From an uncultured Clostridia bacterium (lineage in GTDB: Bacteria > Bacillota > Clostridia > Oscillospirales > Acutalibacteraceae), in the NCBI GenBank assembly GCA_944380845.1, contig CALWIU010000026.1:52151-116150 (forward strand): a DNA stretch of 64,000 nt, written 5' to 3'. The notes below the pieces were generated by a model. The model had not been told where the DNA came from. It made no database searches and saw only the letters and a program-made list of their open reading frames with translations. Each line of letters begins with the position of its first letter. Position 1 is the first letter of the stretch. The position numbers and the translations under genes are program-made. Positions 18,114-26,488 of the stretch are shown here, piece by piece.

Positions 18114-18491
18114 TTATTTTTCCAATGTTTTGCCGAGAAAACGCAAAACTTCTTCTTTCTTATCGCTTGCGCGATAGAGCATAATAAAATAACGCTCATC
18201 CCGTGTGATATATCCGATATCTCTGCATTCGCCGCGGAACAGCATCGGGCAGTTATCCGACGCAACTGATGGCTGATAGTTCGTCGATACGCCAGGTTCG
18301 GAATATACCATCTCGTCCAGCGAGACACCAAAATATTTCGCGAGCTTGCACAAGTTGGAAATGCTCATTCCGGTGCGTCCCAGTTCGTAACTGGCATACG
18401 CGGTGCGCTCAATGCCCAAAAGATCGGCGACCTGCTGCTGTGTCAAACCGTTCAGGATGCGAAATCTTTTTAAGTTTTCCCGCAAATGCAT
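18114..18491 (-). CDS. XRE-family HTH transcriptional regulator
   Basis: A 125-residue DNA-binding protein. Residues 5-60 form the helix-turn-helix: LKRFRILNGLTQQQVADLLG then RTAYASYELGRTGMSISNL. The C-terminal 60 residues (FRGECRDIGYITRDERYFIMLYRA) form a small beta-rich domain that may sense a ligand; I do not recognise it. The ATG follows AGAGGAGGATC. Its own terminator lies just downstream and a second XRE gene lies 85 bases upstream in the same direction. Target genes are unknown; the adjacent flavoprotein operon and the nad operon are candidates by position only. Confidence 0.9.
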   Translation of the reverse strand: MHLRENLKRFRILNGLTQQQVADLLGIERTAYASYELGRTGMSISNLCKLAKYFGVSLDEMVYSEPGVSTNYQPSVASDNCPMLFRGECRDIGYITRDERYFIMLYRASDKKEEVLRFLGKTLEK

Positions 18492-18576
18492 ATTAAGATC
18501 CTCCTCTAATACGCATACCAGAAATACGGAACAGATTGAATGTCAAACACCCCGGGAGAAAGGGTTTTAATCAATA

Positions 18577-18825
18577 TCAGTCTTCTTTACCGAGAAGCCA
18601 ATTGATTGTAACGCCGAGGGTCTCAGCAATGGCGACCAACTCGTAATCGTTAACGGAGCGAAGCTGGCCTTCCAGTTTAGAAAGACCGGAAGCGTTCAAA
18701 TCAATGCCCTTGATCTGAAGCTGAGTCAAAAGATCTTTCTGCTTCATACCGATGGCTTTTCTTCTCTGTTCGATTTTTGCACCACAGATGTTGCGGGTAC
18801 CGAGAGCTTGTTTTCTGATTCTCAT
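18577..18825 (-). CDS. Small XRE-family HTH protein
   Basis: An 82-residue protein made almost wholly of one helix-turn-helix: GAKIEQRRKAIGMKQKDLLT, then NASGLSKLEGQLRSVNDYEL and a C-terminal VTINWLLGKED, which is a common ending of compact Cro/CI-like regulators. AAAGGAGAAACAT precedes the ATG (18823-18825). It has its own promoter and probably reads into the second XRE gene at 18491. It may be a DNA-binding regulator without effector domain, or an antitoxin-like protein, though no toxin gene is adjacent. Confidence 0.88.
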   Translation of the reverse strand: MRIRKQALGTRNICGAKIEQRRKAIGMKQKDLLTQLQIKGIDLNASGLSKLEGQLRSVNDYELVAIAETLGVTINWLLGKED

Positions 18826-18857
18826 ATGTTTCTCCTTTCAATCTACTCAGTGACATT

Positions 18858-18886
18858 ATTTTATCATGTATTTCTACTAAAATCAA
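18858..18886 (-). promoter_or_regulatory. Promoter of the XRE gene pair
   Basis: Minus-strand TTGATT (18881-18886), 17-base spacer, TAAAAT (18858-18863). It is divergent from the nad operon promoter about 175 bases away. Confidence 0.75.
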
Positions 18887-19038
18887 TTCCTTTCTTCAAT
18901 TTTTTTGACTTTCAGTCTGTATCTCTTTTTTATTCACAAAGCAGTATAGCTTTTATTCATATATTTTTTAAGAACCAAACCGCCAAAAAATACCTGAAAT
19001 CACAGCAAAAATTTTTACGACTTTCTGAGCTGCACTGT

Positions 19039-19067
19039 TTGAAAACGCCGGCTGTTTATGGTAAAAT
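19039..19067 (+). promoter_or_regulatory. Promoter of the pncB-nadABC operon
   Basis: TTGAAA (19039-19044), 17-base spacer, TAAAAT (19062-19067), giving a start near 19074 and a leader of about 43 bases. Confidence 0.8.
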
Positions 19068-19080
19068 AATGATGAATTTT

Positions 19081-19097
19081 GATGGCTGTACGCCATC
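19081..19097 (+). promoter_or_regulatory. Inverted repeat in the pncB leader, possible operator
   Basis: A perfect repeat GATGGC-TGTAC-GCCATC lies between the predicted transcription start and the ribosome binding site of pncB. It could be a repressor operator or a small leader hairpin affecting ribosome access. It does not match the NiaR or NadR sites I remember. Confidence 0.45.
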
Positions 19098-19116
19098 GGT
19101 AACGGAGTTGATACCT

Positions 19117-20583
19117 ATGACCACGCTGCCAACATCGGAGAAACTGTCTTTCATGATGGATCTTTACTCCGCCGCGGCGTCCGCAAACTTTTTCGCGGAT
19201 ACGAAACAAGATGAAACGGTCTGCTGGTTTGACCTGTCGTTTCGCAAACTTCCCGAGCTGGGCGGTTTCTGCATTACGGCAGGGCTTCGGCAGGTCGCCG
19301 ATATTCTGGAAAATCTTCACTTTGAAGAAGAGGAACTGCGGGAATTAAAAAACCGCGGCTGTCCGGAATCCTTTTTGGATTATCTTCGGCATTTTCATTT
19401 TTGCTGCGATATCTGGGCGGTGCCGGAAGGTACGCCGGTCTTCCCCGGTGAGCCGGTGCTGAAAGTTCGCGGTCCGGCAGTACAGGCACAGATGATCGAA
19501 ACCATTCTGATGCAAACCATCAACCACCAAAGCCTGATCGCGACCAAAGCCAACCGTATTGTCCGCGCTGCCCAGGGACGGCGGGTCGTTGAATTCGGCG
19601 CAAGACGCGCGCAGGGCACAACAGCCGCGCTTTCCGGCGCCAGAGCTGCGTATATCGGCGGATGCAGCGCCACCACCTGTGCGGCGGGCGCACTGATGCA
19701 CGGGATTCCGACTTTCGGGACAATGACGCACAATTATATCCAGATGTTCCCCAACGAATATGAAGCGTTTACCGCATACGCCAAGGCCTTCCCTGACCAG
19801 TGCGTGCTGCTGATCGACACCTACAGCACCCTGCGGTCCGGTCTGCCCAATGCCATTCGCGTGTTTAATGAAGTGCTGCTGCCCATGGGCAAGCGCCCCT
19901 GCGGCGTGCGGATCGACAGCGGAGATCTGGCTTATCTGTCCAAGAAAGTCAGACGGGAACTGAACGAAGCCGGTTTCCCGGACTGCGACATTATCGCCTC
20001 CAATTCTTTGGACGAGCATATCATTCGTGAAATGATCCAGCACGGCGCGCGCGTTGACACCTTTATGGTTGGTGAAAAACTGATCACTTCCAACGAAGCG
20101 CCGGTCTTTCCCGGCGTATATAAGCTGACCGCGATTGAAAAAGACGGCGAGATTCTTCCCATTATCCGACTGGCGGAAAATGTTGAAAAAATCACAACCC
20201 CCTGCCCGAAACTGCTGTGGCGTTTGTTTGACATGGAAACAGGAAAAGCCATTGCCGACCTGATGAGCACACAGGATGAAGACCTTTCCAACTGTGAAAG
20301 CTATCTTCTGTTTGATCCGGATTACACATGGAAAAGAAAAGAAGTCCGCAACTTTGTGGCAAGACAGCTTCTGACGCCTTTCTTCAAAGACGGCAAATGC
20401 ATTTACAAGTTCCCCGCGCTAAAAGACACGCGCTTTTACTGCGCTCAGCAGGTGGACTCCCTGTGGGAAGAAGTTCTGCGTTTTGAATATCCGCATAATT
20501 ACTATGTGGATCTTTCCCAGAAGCTGTGGGATATCAAAAACAATCTGATTCGCAAAATCAGGAACGGAGGCGGTGAATCATGA
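19117..20583 (+). CDS. pncB: Nicotinate phosphoribosyltransferase
   Basis: A 488-residue salvage enzyme making nicotinate mononucleotide from nicotinate and PRPP. VEFGARRAQG, MHGIPTFGTMTHNYIQMF and GVRIDSGDLAYLSKKVR are the characteristic blocks (phosphate and PRPP binding). The ATG at 19117 follows GGAG by nine bases; the frame is open further 5' but that stretch contains the promoter, so the longer version is wrong. It is the first gene of a four-gene NAD operon and overlaps nadA by ATGA. Putting salvage and de novo synthesis under one promoter suggests joint control by NAD status. Confidence 0.95.
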   Translation: MTTLPTSEKLSFMMDLYSAAASANFFADTKQDETVCWFDLSFRKLPELGGFCITAGLRQVADILENLHFEEEELRELKNRGCPESFLDYLRHFHFCCDIWAVPEGTPVFPGEPVLKVRGPAVQAQMIETILMQTINHQSLIATKANRIVRAAQGRRVVEFGARRAQGTTAALSGARAAYIGGCSATTCAAGALMHGIPTFGTMTHNYIQMFPNEYEAFTAYAKAFPDQCVLLIDTYSTLRSGLPNAIRVFNEVLLPMGKRPCGVRIDSGDLAYLSKKVRRELNEAGFPDCDIIASNSLDEHIIREMIQHGARVDTFMVGEKLITSNEAPVFPGVYKLTAIEKDGEILPIIRLAENVEKITTPCPKLLWRLFDMETGKAIADLMSTQDEDLSNCESYLLFDPDYTWKRKEVRNFVARQLLTPFFKDGKCIYKFPALKDTRFYCAQQVDSLWEEVLRFEYPHNYYVDLSQKLWDIKNNLIRKIRNGGGES

Positions 20584-21488
20584 GTCTGAAAGAAGACATT
20601 CTGCGTTTGAAACAGCAAACGGACACCCTGATTATGGCTCATACCTACCAGCCGCCGGAAATCATTGAACTGGCCGATATCACCGGCGACAGTTTTGCTC
20701 TGGCAAAAAAGGCAAGGAACATCCAGCAGAAAAACATTATTTTATGCGGCGTTCGGTTTATGGCGGAATCTATTAAGATTCTTGCGCCCGAAAAAACAGT
20801 CATTCTGCCCGCACCCGATGCGACCTGCCCTATGGCGGAACAAATCGACCCCATGCGCGTTAAGGATTACAAAGAAAAGAACCCCAACGCGATTGTTGTC
20901 GCCTATATCAATACCACCGCTGCCCTGAAAGCGGAATGTGATGTATGCGTCACTTCTTCCAGTGCCCTGACCATTATCGACAAACTGGACGCGCCGGAAA
21001 TCCTTTTTATTCCCGACAAAAATCTCGGCGGTTTTGTTAAGAAAAAGCTGCCGGACAAAAACATCGTGCTGTGGGATGGGTATTGCCCGATCCACAATGC
21101 ACTGACGGAAGAAGATGTTCTCCAGGCAAAGAAAGCGCATCCCAATGCACTGCTGGCCATGCACCCGGAGTGTCCCGCCGACTGTGTTAAACACGCCGAT
21201 CTGATCGGATCAACGGCAGAAATCATCCGCTTTGCCAAAGAAAGCGACCGACCGGTAATCATCGGTACGGAACGGGGCGTCGCAGACACGCTGATTCCCG
21301 CCTGCCCGGGCAAAACCTTCTATTATCTGGCAAAAGAAAAACTCATTTGCCCGGACATGAAAAAGATCACCCCCGAGTTGGTGCGGGATGTGCTTTTGGG
21401 CAAAGCGGGAGAAACACTGGAGCTGCCGGAAGAGCTGCGGCTCAGAGCAAAAAAGAGCATCGACGCCATGCTGCGTTTAGGTGAATGA
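20580..21488 (+). CDS. nadA: Quinolinate synthase
   Basis: A 302-residue [4Fe-4S] enzyme condensing iminoaspartate with dihydroxyacetone phosphate to quinolinate. AHTYQPPEIIELADITGDS, LPAPDATCPMAEQI (first ligand cysteine), and HPECPADCVKHADLIGSTAEI and CPGKTFYYLAKEKLICPDM provide the cluster cysteines and substrate-binding residues. The start overlaps the pncB stop. The length is that of the short NadA class common in Firmicutes. Confidence 0.97.
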   Translation: MSLKEDILRLKQQTDTLIMAHTYQPPEIIELADITGDSFALAKKARNIQQKNIILCGVRFMAESIKILAPEKTVILPAPDATCPMAEQIDPMRVKDYKEKNPNAIVVAYINTTAALKAECDVCVTSSSALTIIDKLDAPEILFIPDKNLGGFVKKKLPDKNIVLWDGYCPIHNALTEEDVLQAKKAHPNALLAMHPECPADCVKHADLIGSTAEIIRFAKESDRPVIIGTERGVADTLIPACPGKTFYYLAKEKLICPDMKKITPELVRDVLLGKAGETLELPEELRLRAKKSIDAMLRLGE

Positions 21489-21500
21489 GAGGCGTTTAAC

Positions 21501-22967
21501 ATGAGCAAAACAAAACAGGAAATTTATGATGTATTGATCGTCGGGTGCGGCGCCGCAGGAAGTTACGGCGCACTGCAATTTTCGCCCGATGTGAAGGTAT
21601 TGATGCTGTCCAAGTATTCGCTGACCACTTCCAACAGCAATTTGGCGCAGGGCGGCGTTGCTGCCGTCCTCAGTTTTGAGGACGACAGTTATGAAATGCA
21701 CATCAACGACACGATGATTGCCGGACACCATGCCAACAACATTGAAGCGGTTGAAACACTCGTGCATGAGGGCCCCGGCGATGTGCGCAAGCTGATGGAA
21801 TACGGCATTACCTTTGACCGCAAACCCAACGGCGAATTGGACAAGACCATGGAAGGCGGTCACAGCCGCCGCCGGATCGTTCACCATAAGGACACAACCG
21901 GCGCGGAAATTGTGCGCGGGTTATTGGCTGAAATCCAAACCCGTCCCAACATCGAAGTGGCGGAAAACGCGACGCTTTGTTCCCTCGCCCGGGTCAACAG
22001 CGGTTTTCGTGCCGATCTGCTGATCGACGGCGAAGCCCACAGCGTTTTTTGCAGTTACTGCATTCTGGCAAGCGGCGGTATCGGAAGAATCTACCGATAC
22101 ACCACAAACCCCAAAACAGCCACCGGCGACGGCATCCGCATTGCCTATGAGCTGGGCGCGTCCATTAAAAATCTGAGCTATATTCAGTTCCATCCGACGG
22201 CCTTCAATTCGCAGGACGGCGAACAGTTTTTAATCAGTGAATCCGTCCGCGGCGAAGGTGCATACCTTTTGAACAATAACAAAGAACGCTTTATGGATCG
22301 GTATGACAAACGCCTGGAACTGGCGCCCCGCGACATTGTATCCAAGGCGATCATACTGGAAAGCCGCCGTACCGGCAGCGATAATTTCTATCTGGATATC
22401 TCCTATAAACCGGCAGAGTATTTGCTGAACCGCTTCCCAGGTATTGCAGAAGGATGTCTCAAATACGGCGTCGATATCACAAAAGATCTGATCCCAATCT
22501 TTCCCTGTCAGCACTATCTGATGGGCGGTATTGAAGTGGACATCGATTCGCGCACCACCGTGCCGCGTCTGTATGCGGCGGGCGAATGCTCCAACACCGG
22601 CGTTCACGGCAAAAACCGTCTGGCGAGCAACTCGCTTCTGGAAGCGCTCGTTTTTTCCCGTCACGCCGCCGAAGACATCATGCGCTGCATGAAAGCCGGT
22701 TACCCCGGCGTCAGCGCGCACCCTTATCACCGGGATATCACGGGCGCCCCGATGCCCGGCAATATCAAAAGCGAAATTCAAAGCATTATGCAGCGCGCCT
22801 ATTTCGTCTTTGCCGACGAAAGCGCGGTTCGCACCGGTTTAAAACAGCTTGAAAACATTCTGAAGCGATTGAAAGGCTCAAAGTACGCCGTAACCACCGA
22901 ATACTGCGAAGCACTGAGCATGGCGACCTGTGCCTATATTGTATTGAAAGAGGTTGACGAGCAATGA
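21501..22967 (+). CDS. nadB: L-aspartate oxidase
   Basis: A 488-residue FAD enzyme oxidising L-aspartate to iminoaspartate for NadA; in an anaerobe fumarate rather than oxygen is the likely acceptor. DVLIVGCGAAGSYGALQF is the FAD motif, NSNLAQGGVAAVL follows, and GVHGKNRLASNSLLEALVF matches the HGxNRLxxxSLLE signature. The C-terminal helical domain is shorter than in the Escherichia coli enzyme, which is usual in Firmicutes. The start ATG follows GAGAGGCG, 12 bases after nadA; it overlaps nadC by four bases. Confidence 0.96.
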   Translation: MSKTKQEIYDVLIVGCGAAGSYGALQFSPDVKVLMLSKYSLTTSNSNLAQGGVAAVLSFEDDSYEMHINDTMIAGHHANNIEAVETLVHEGPGDVRKLMEYGITFDRKPNGELDKTMEGGHSRRRIVHHKDTTGAEIVRGLLAEIQTRPNIEVAENATLCSLARVNSGFRADLLIDGEAHSVFCSYCILASGGIGRIYRYTTNPKTATGDGIRIAYELGASIKNLSYIQFHPTAFNSQDGEQFLISESVRGEGAYLLNNNKERFMDRYDKRLELAPRDIVSKAIILESRRTGSDNFYLDISYKPAEYLLNRFPGIAEGCLKYGVDITKDLIPIFPCQHYLMGGIEVDIDSRTTVPRLYAAGECSNTGVHGKNRLASNSLLEALVFSRHAAEDIMRCMKAGYPGVSAHPYHRDITGAPMPGNIKSEIQSIMQRAYFVFADESAVRTGLKQLENILKRLKGSKYAVTTEYCEALSMATCAYIVLKEVDEQ

Positions 22968-23803
22968 AACTTTTAACCTTTACCGTTGACGATATCATCA
23001 AGCGCGCCTTGCAGGAAGACATCAACTATATCGATGTTTCCACCGTCTACCTGTTTGACGAAGAAGCCCGCTCCGACGCCTATTTTGTCGCAAAAGCGGA
23101 CGGCGTGCTTTGCGGCATCGACATCGCTCTGCGAGTCTTTGAACTGCTGGATCCCACCGTACAGGCGACCCTGTATTTCCACGATGGGGACCGCATCAAA
23201 AAAGGCGATCGGATTGCCGATTTCAGCGGCAAAACAACTTATCTTCTGCAAGGGGAAAGAACGGCGCTGAATCTGTTGCAGCATCTGTCCGGCGTGGCAA
23301 CCGCGACCGCGCAGGCCGTTGATTTAATCAAAGGGACGGGTGCGACGGTTGCCGAAACCAGAAAAACGCTGCCGGGTCTGCGTGCTTTGCAGAAATATGC
23401 CGTGACCTGCGGAGGCGGCAGAAACCACCGGTTTAACCTGTCTGACGCTGCCATGCTGAAAGACAATCACATTGACGCCGGCGGCGGTATTGAAAAAACC
23501 GTGGCGATCCTTCGTCAAAAAGCCGGCCATACCATTAAAATCGAAGTTGAGACCCGCAATCTGGAAGAGGTACAGCAGGCGATCAACGCAAAGGCCGACA
23601 TCATCATGCTGGACAATATGAGCTGTGATGAAATGCGGGAAGCCGTCCGGCTCATTGACGGCAAAGCGCTGACCGAAGCATCGGGCAATATCACTGCCGA
23701 AACCATCCAGCAGGTCGCCGCCTGCGGTGTGGACATCATCTCCATCGGCGCGATCACCCATTCCGTCAAAGCCATGGATATTTCCATGCGGATCCAGAAG
23801 TAA
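22964..23803 (+). CDS. nadC: Nicotinate-nucleotide pyrophosphorylase (carboxylating)
   Basis: A 279-residue enzyme turning quinolinate and PRPP into nicotinate mononucleotide. VAETRKTLPGLRALQKYAV and the following GGGRNHRFNLSD and MLKDNH block form the quinolinate site; KIEVETRNLEEV and IIMLDNMS are also typical. The ATG overlaps the nadB stop (ATGA-type coupling). With pncB, nadA and nadB it supplies the full route to nicotinate mononucleotide. Confidence 0.97.
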   Translation: MKLLTFTVDDIIKRALQEDINYIDVSTVYLFDEEARSDAYFVAKADGVLCGIDIALRVFELLDPTVQATLYFHDGDRIKKGDRIADFSGKTTYLLQGERTALNLLQHLSGVATATAQAVDLIKGTGATVAETRKTLPGLRALQKYAVTCGGGRNHRFNLSDAAMLKDNHIDAGGGIEKTVAILRQKAGHTIKIEVETRNLEEVQQAINAKADIIMLDNMSCDEMREAVRLIDGKALTEASGNITAETIQQVAACGVDIISIGAITHSVKAMDISMRIQK

Positions 23804-23838
23804 TTGTTTTTTCAGATCCGATCAAAATAAAATCCAAC

Positions 23839-24432
23839 ATGAAATCTGGTGAGAACCCCTTGCCTTCCTGCCCTTTCACTGACATTACCGTTCTTCCGAA
23901 GGAAAAATGGAAAGGTGTTCCGATTCCGCTGACGACAAGAAGCGACAGCTACTATGATGTGGAAATTACGCCGCTGGATCAAAACGGCGGCACCGTATCT
24001 CTTGTCCGGAAACAATCGGAAAAAGAAATCGTTCATACGCCGGAAGAATACGATTTTCCCGATTCGCTGTATCAGGAGCATTGGAAAGACGCCGAAGCAT
24101 ATGGTATCGTCGGGCAAAATGACAGCCTTCTTGCTTGTGTCGAAGTTTGTCCCGAGGAATGGTTCAATCGCCTGATCGTGACCGAACTTTTGGTCGATGA
24201 ATCGCTGCGGCGGCAGGGCATCGGAAAAAAGCTGATGAACAAAGCCAAAGAAATTGCCATCGCCCAAAACCGGCGAGCCATCATTTTGGAAACGCAGTCC
24301 TGCAACACCAATGCCATCGGGTTTTATCTTCATGAGGGCTTTGAACTGATCGGACTGGACACCTGCTGTTACTCCAACCGGGATATTGCGCGGCGGGAAG
24401 TACGGATCAATCTGGGCTATTTCTTTGATTGA
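23839..24432 (+). CDS. GNAT family N-acetyltransferase, streptothricin-acetyltransferase-like
   Basis: A 197-residue acetyltransferase. The acetyl-CoA motif is VDESLRRQGIGKKLMNKAKE (about 130-149), followed by ILETQSCNTNAIGFYLHEGF and a GLDTCCYSN element. The LETQ...N..A..FY..HGF...G.D pattern resembles SatA/Sat-type enzymes, so a small amine or antibiotic could be a substrate, but this is only a family resemblance. The first ATG lacks a clear ribosome binding site; a TTG at codon 8, after GGTGAG, is an alternative start. No terminator separates it from nadC, so it probably shares that transcript. Confidence 0.82.
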   Translation: MKSGENPLPSCPFTDITVLPKEKWKGVPIPLTTRSDSYYDVEITPLDQNGGTVSLVRKQSEKEIVHTPEEYDFPDSLYQEHWKDAEAYGIVGQNDSLLACVEVCPEEWFNRLIVTELLVDESLRRQGIGKKLMNKAKEIAIAQNRRAIILETQSCNTNAIGFYLHEGFELIGLDTCCYSNRDIARREVRINLGYFFD

Positions 24433-24511
24433 TTGTTCCCTCTTTTGGCAAGGCGTCCTGTTTCTTAAAATGATTAAAAAAGCTACCGTTTAAGATACCC
24501 GGTCTTGCATA

Positions 24512-24543
24512 AAAAAACACCGCGCAGCTGCGCGGTGTTTTTT
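24512..24543 (+). terminator. Bidirectional terminator
   Basis: AAAAAACACCGCGCAG / CTGCGCGGTGTTTTTT, a perfect symmetrical stem with A- and U-tracts on both strands, between the converging nad operon and AraC gene. Confidence 0.93.
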
Positions 24544-24590
24544 GTCATCAGGAATCGACGCGTCTTGCTCCCTGCTGCCGATTACCGGGT

Positions 24591-25334
24591 TCAGCGATAA
24601 AAACGGCAAAACTCCCCGGGGGTCATCCCGTATTCGCCCTTAAACAAACTGATGAAATGCGATTGAGAACGAATGCCGCATTTGTCACATATTGTCTGTA
24701 CATCCACCCCATCCAGCAAAAGCTGCCGGGCGTAATCAAGCCGCCGGGACTGGATGTATTTCGCCAGCGTCAGTCCGGTTTCCTCTTTAAACAGCCGCGA
24801 CAAATAATCCGCTGACAGACCGCACGCCTTTGCCGCGTCAGAGGCGGTTATTTTTTCATGCAAATGCTCCTGGATATACCGCATACAGGCGCGAATATGC
24901 GGCGGCTGACGCAATTTTTGTTTTTCCTGCGCCACCATTTCCGTCAAGAGCAAGATTTTTTGACCGCAAACCGATAGAATTTCCTCTGCGGTTTTCGCTT
25001 CATCAACCGCACGGATCGTCTCATCAGAAAAGCGATATGCCTTTTCCTCCGACAACCCGCCTTGAATCGCATATCTTGTTGCCAGCGTTACCGCACTGAC
25101 TGCCGCGTACTGCGCCTGACGCAGTTCACGAGTGCTCATCATTCCGACAAATACATCCCCCAGCTCCTGTATTTCCCGCAGAAGCCCTTCGACACTGCCA
25201 TATTGAATATGCGAAAACAGGCGGATTTCCGCTTTGTACCGCGTATGGAACATCCCGCTTTCCCGCTGAAGTTCCGGAGAGTCGGCAACCCTTTCGGGAA
25301 TGGTATGCAATTGCAAAAGCGAATGAACCTTCAT
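24591..25334 (-). CDS. AraC-family transcriptional regulator
   Basis: A 247-residue regulator. The C-terminal 100 residues hold the two AraC helix-turn-helix motifs: ITASDAAKACGLSADYLSRLFKEETG and VQTICDKCGIRSQSHFISLFKGEYGMTPGEF. The N-terminal 140 residues are helical rather than the usual cupin sugar-binding barrel, with no motif I recognise. The ATG at 25332-25334 follows GCAAGGAGGG; longer open frame upstream is not supported. The gene is separated from its neighbours by terminators, so its target cannot be told from position. Confidence 0.92.
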   Translation of the reverse strand: MKVHSLLQLHTIPERVADSPELQRESGMFHTRYKAEIRLFSHIQYGSVEGLLREIQELGDVFVGMMSTRELRQAQYAAVSAVTLATRYAIQGGLSEEKAYRFSDETIRAVDEAKTAEEILSVCGQKILLLTEMVAQEKQKLRQPPHIRACMRYIQEHLHEKITASDAAKACGLSADYLSRLFKEETGLTLAKYIQSRRLDYARQLLLDGVDVQTICDKCGIRSQSHFISLFKGEYGMTPGEFCRFYR

Positions 25335-25355
25335 TGGCTTCCCTCCTTGCTTACA

Positions 25356-25384
25356 AGCGTATCCGACTTTCCTGCCCCTGTCAA
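25356..25384 (-). promoter_or_regulatory. Possible promoter of the AraC regulator
   Basis: Minus-strand TTGACA (25379-25384), 17-base spacer, TACGCT (25356-25361): perfect -35, weak -10, as expected for an activated or autoregulated gene. Confidence 0.5.
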
Positions 25385-25458
25385 GCGATGAAGCAAAAAC
25401 AGAACGAGAATCCGATATTTTCCCGGTTCTTTGACAAGTCCGCGAAGGCAAACCCCAT

Positions 25459-25492
25459 AAAAAATGCCCTCGCAGTCGCGAAGGCATTTTTT
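25459..25492 (-). terminator. Terminator at the end of the rfb-uxaC-cysK run
   Basis: AAAAAATGCCTTCGCGACTGCG-type stem: minus-strand AAAAAATGCCTTCGC pairs with GCGAGGGCATTTTTT over a short loop and ends in a U-tract. It lies one base past the cysK stop. Confidence 0.9.
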
Positions 25493-25493
25493 C

Positions 25494-26465
25494 TTAGTCC
25501 AAATCAAAAAGCGGCGTGGAAAGATATCGCTCGCCGCCGTCCGGCAAAAGAACGACGATTTGTTTGTTCTTCATTTTCGGGCGTTTGGCGATTTGTACAG
25601 CGGCAGCCAGCGCAGCGCCGGAAGATATGCCGATCAGAAGCCCTTCGGTAACAGCGGCTTTTCTTGCCGTTGCGAGTGCATCCGCCGTAGCAACGGGAAT
25701 CACTTCATCCAAAATTTCCCGGTTTAAAAGATCGGGCACAAAATTCGCACCAATGCCCTGTATGCCATGGCTTCCGCTTCTGCCTTCGGAAAGCAATGGA
25801 GATTCCGCCGGCTCAACGGCAACAATCTTGACAAAGGGATTGTAGGCTTTCAGCAATTCGCCGACACCGGTAACCGTTCCGCCGGTGCCGACACCGGCAA
25901 CGAACACATCCACTTTACCGTACAAATCCCGCAGGATCTCCGGCGCCGTGGTTTTGCGGTGCGCATCGGCATTGGCAGGGTTCCCGAACTGATTGGGAAT
26001 CCATGAATTTTCTGTTTGCGCTGCCAGTTCATTCGCTTTTCTGACTGCGCCTTCCATGCCTTCCGCAGCAGGCGTCAGCACCAGCTTTGCGCCAAGCATA
26101 CGCAGGATCTTTTTGCGTTCTTCACTCATATTTTCCGGCATGGTCAAGATCAGCTCATAGCCCTTGATCGCAGCGACAAAAGCCAGCCCGATGCCGGTAT
26201 TGCCGCTGGTCGGCTCAATAATCACACCGCCGGGACGCAGGGCGCCGCTTTTTTCCGCCTGTTCCACCATGGAAAGCGCCGCACGATCCTTACTGCTGCC
26301 AAGGGGGTTCATATACTCCAATTTTGCAATAATCTTTCCTTCACAGCCTTCCGCAGCGGCGAAACGGCTCATATTCAGCATGGGGGTCGAACCAACCAGT
26401 TCCGTCAAATCGGAAGCCACACGATGATTTTTATCCACGCCGAAACCGAATGTAAATTCAGCCAT
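25494..26465 (-). CDS. cysK: Cysteine synthase (O-acetylserine sulfhydrylase)
   Basis: A 323-residue PLP enzyme making cysteine from O-acetylserine and sulfide. The PLP lysine is in NPLGSSKDRAALSM, PTSGNTGIGLAFV binds the substrate carboxylate, and GTGGTVTGVGELL the phosphate. The ATG at 26463-26465 follows GAAGGAGAG. It is the last gene of the long minus-strand run starting with rfbF, 23 bases after uxaC. No cysE or T-box is adjacent. Cystathionine beta-synthase-like paralogues exist, so the exact substrate preference is an inference. Confidence 0.93.
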   Translation of the reverse strand: MAEFTFGFGVDKNHRVASDLTELVGSTPMLNMSRFAAAEGCEGKIIAKLEYMNPLGSSKDRAALSMVEQAEKSGALRPGGVIIEPTSGNTGIGLAFVAAIKGYELILTMPENMSEERKKILRMLGAKLVLTPAAEGMEGAVRKANELAAQTENSWIPNQFGNPANADAHRKTTAPEILRDLYGKVDVFVAGVGTGGTVTGVGELLKAYNPFVKIVAVEPAESPLLSEGRSGSHGIQGIGANFVPDLLNREILDEVIPVATADALATARKAAVTEGLLIGISSGAALAAAVQIAKRPKMKNKQIVVLLPDGGERYLSTPLFDLD

Positions 26466-26488
26466 GATATTCTCTCCTTCTTTCCGGG

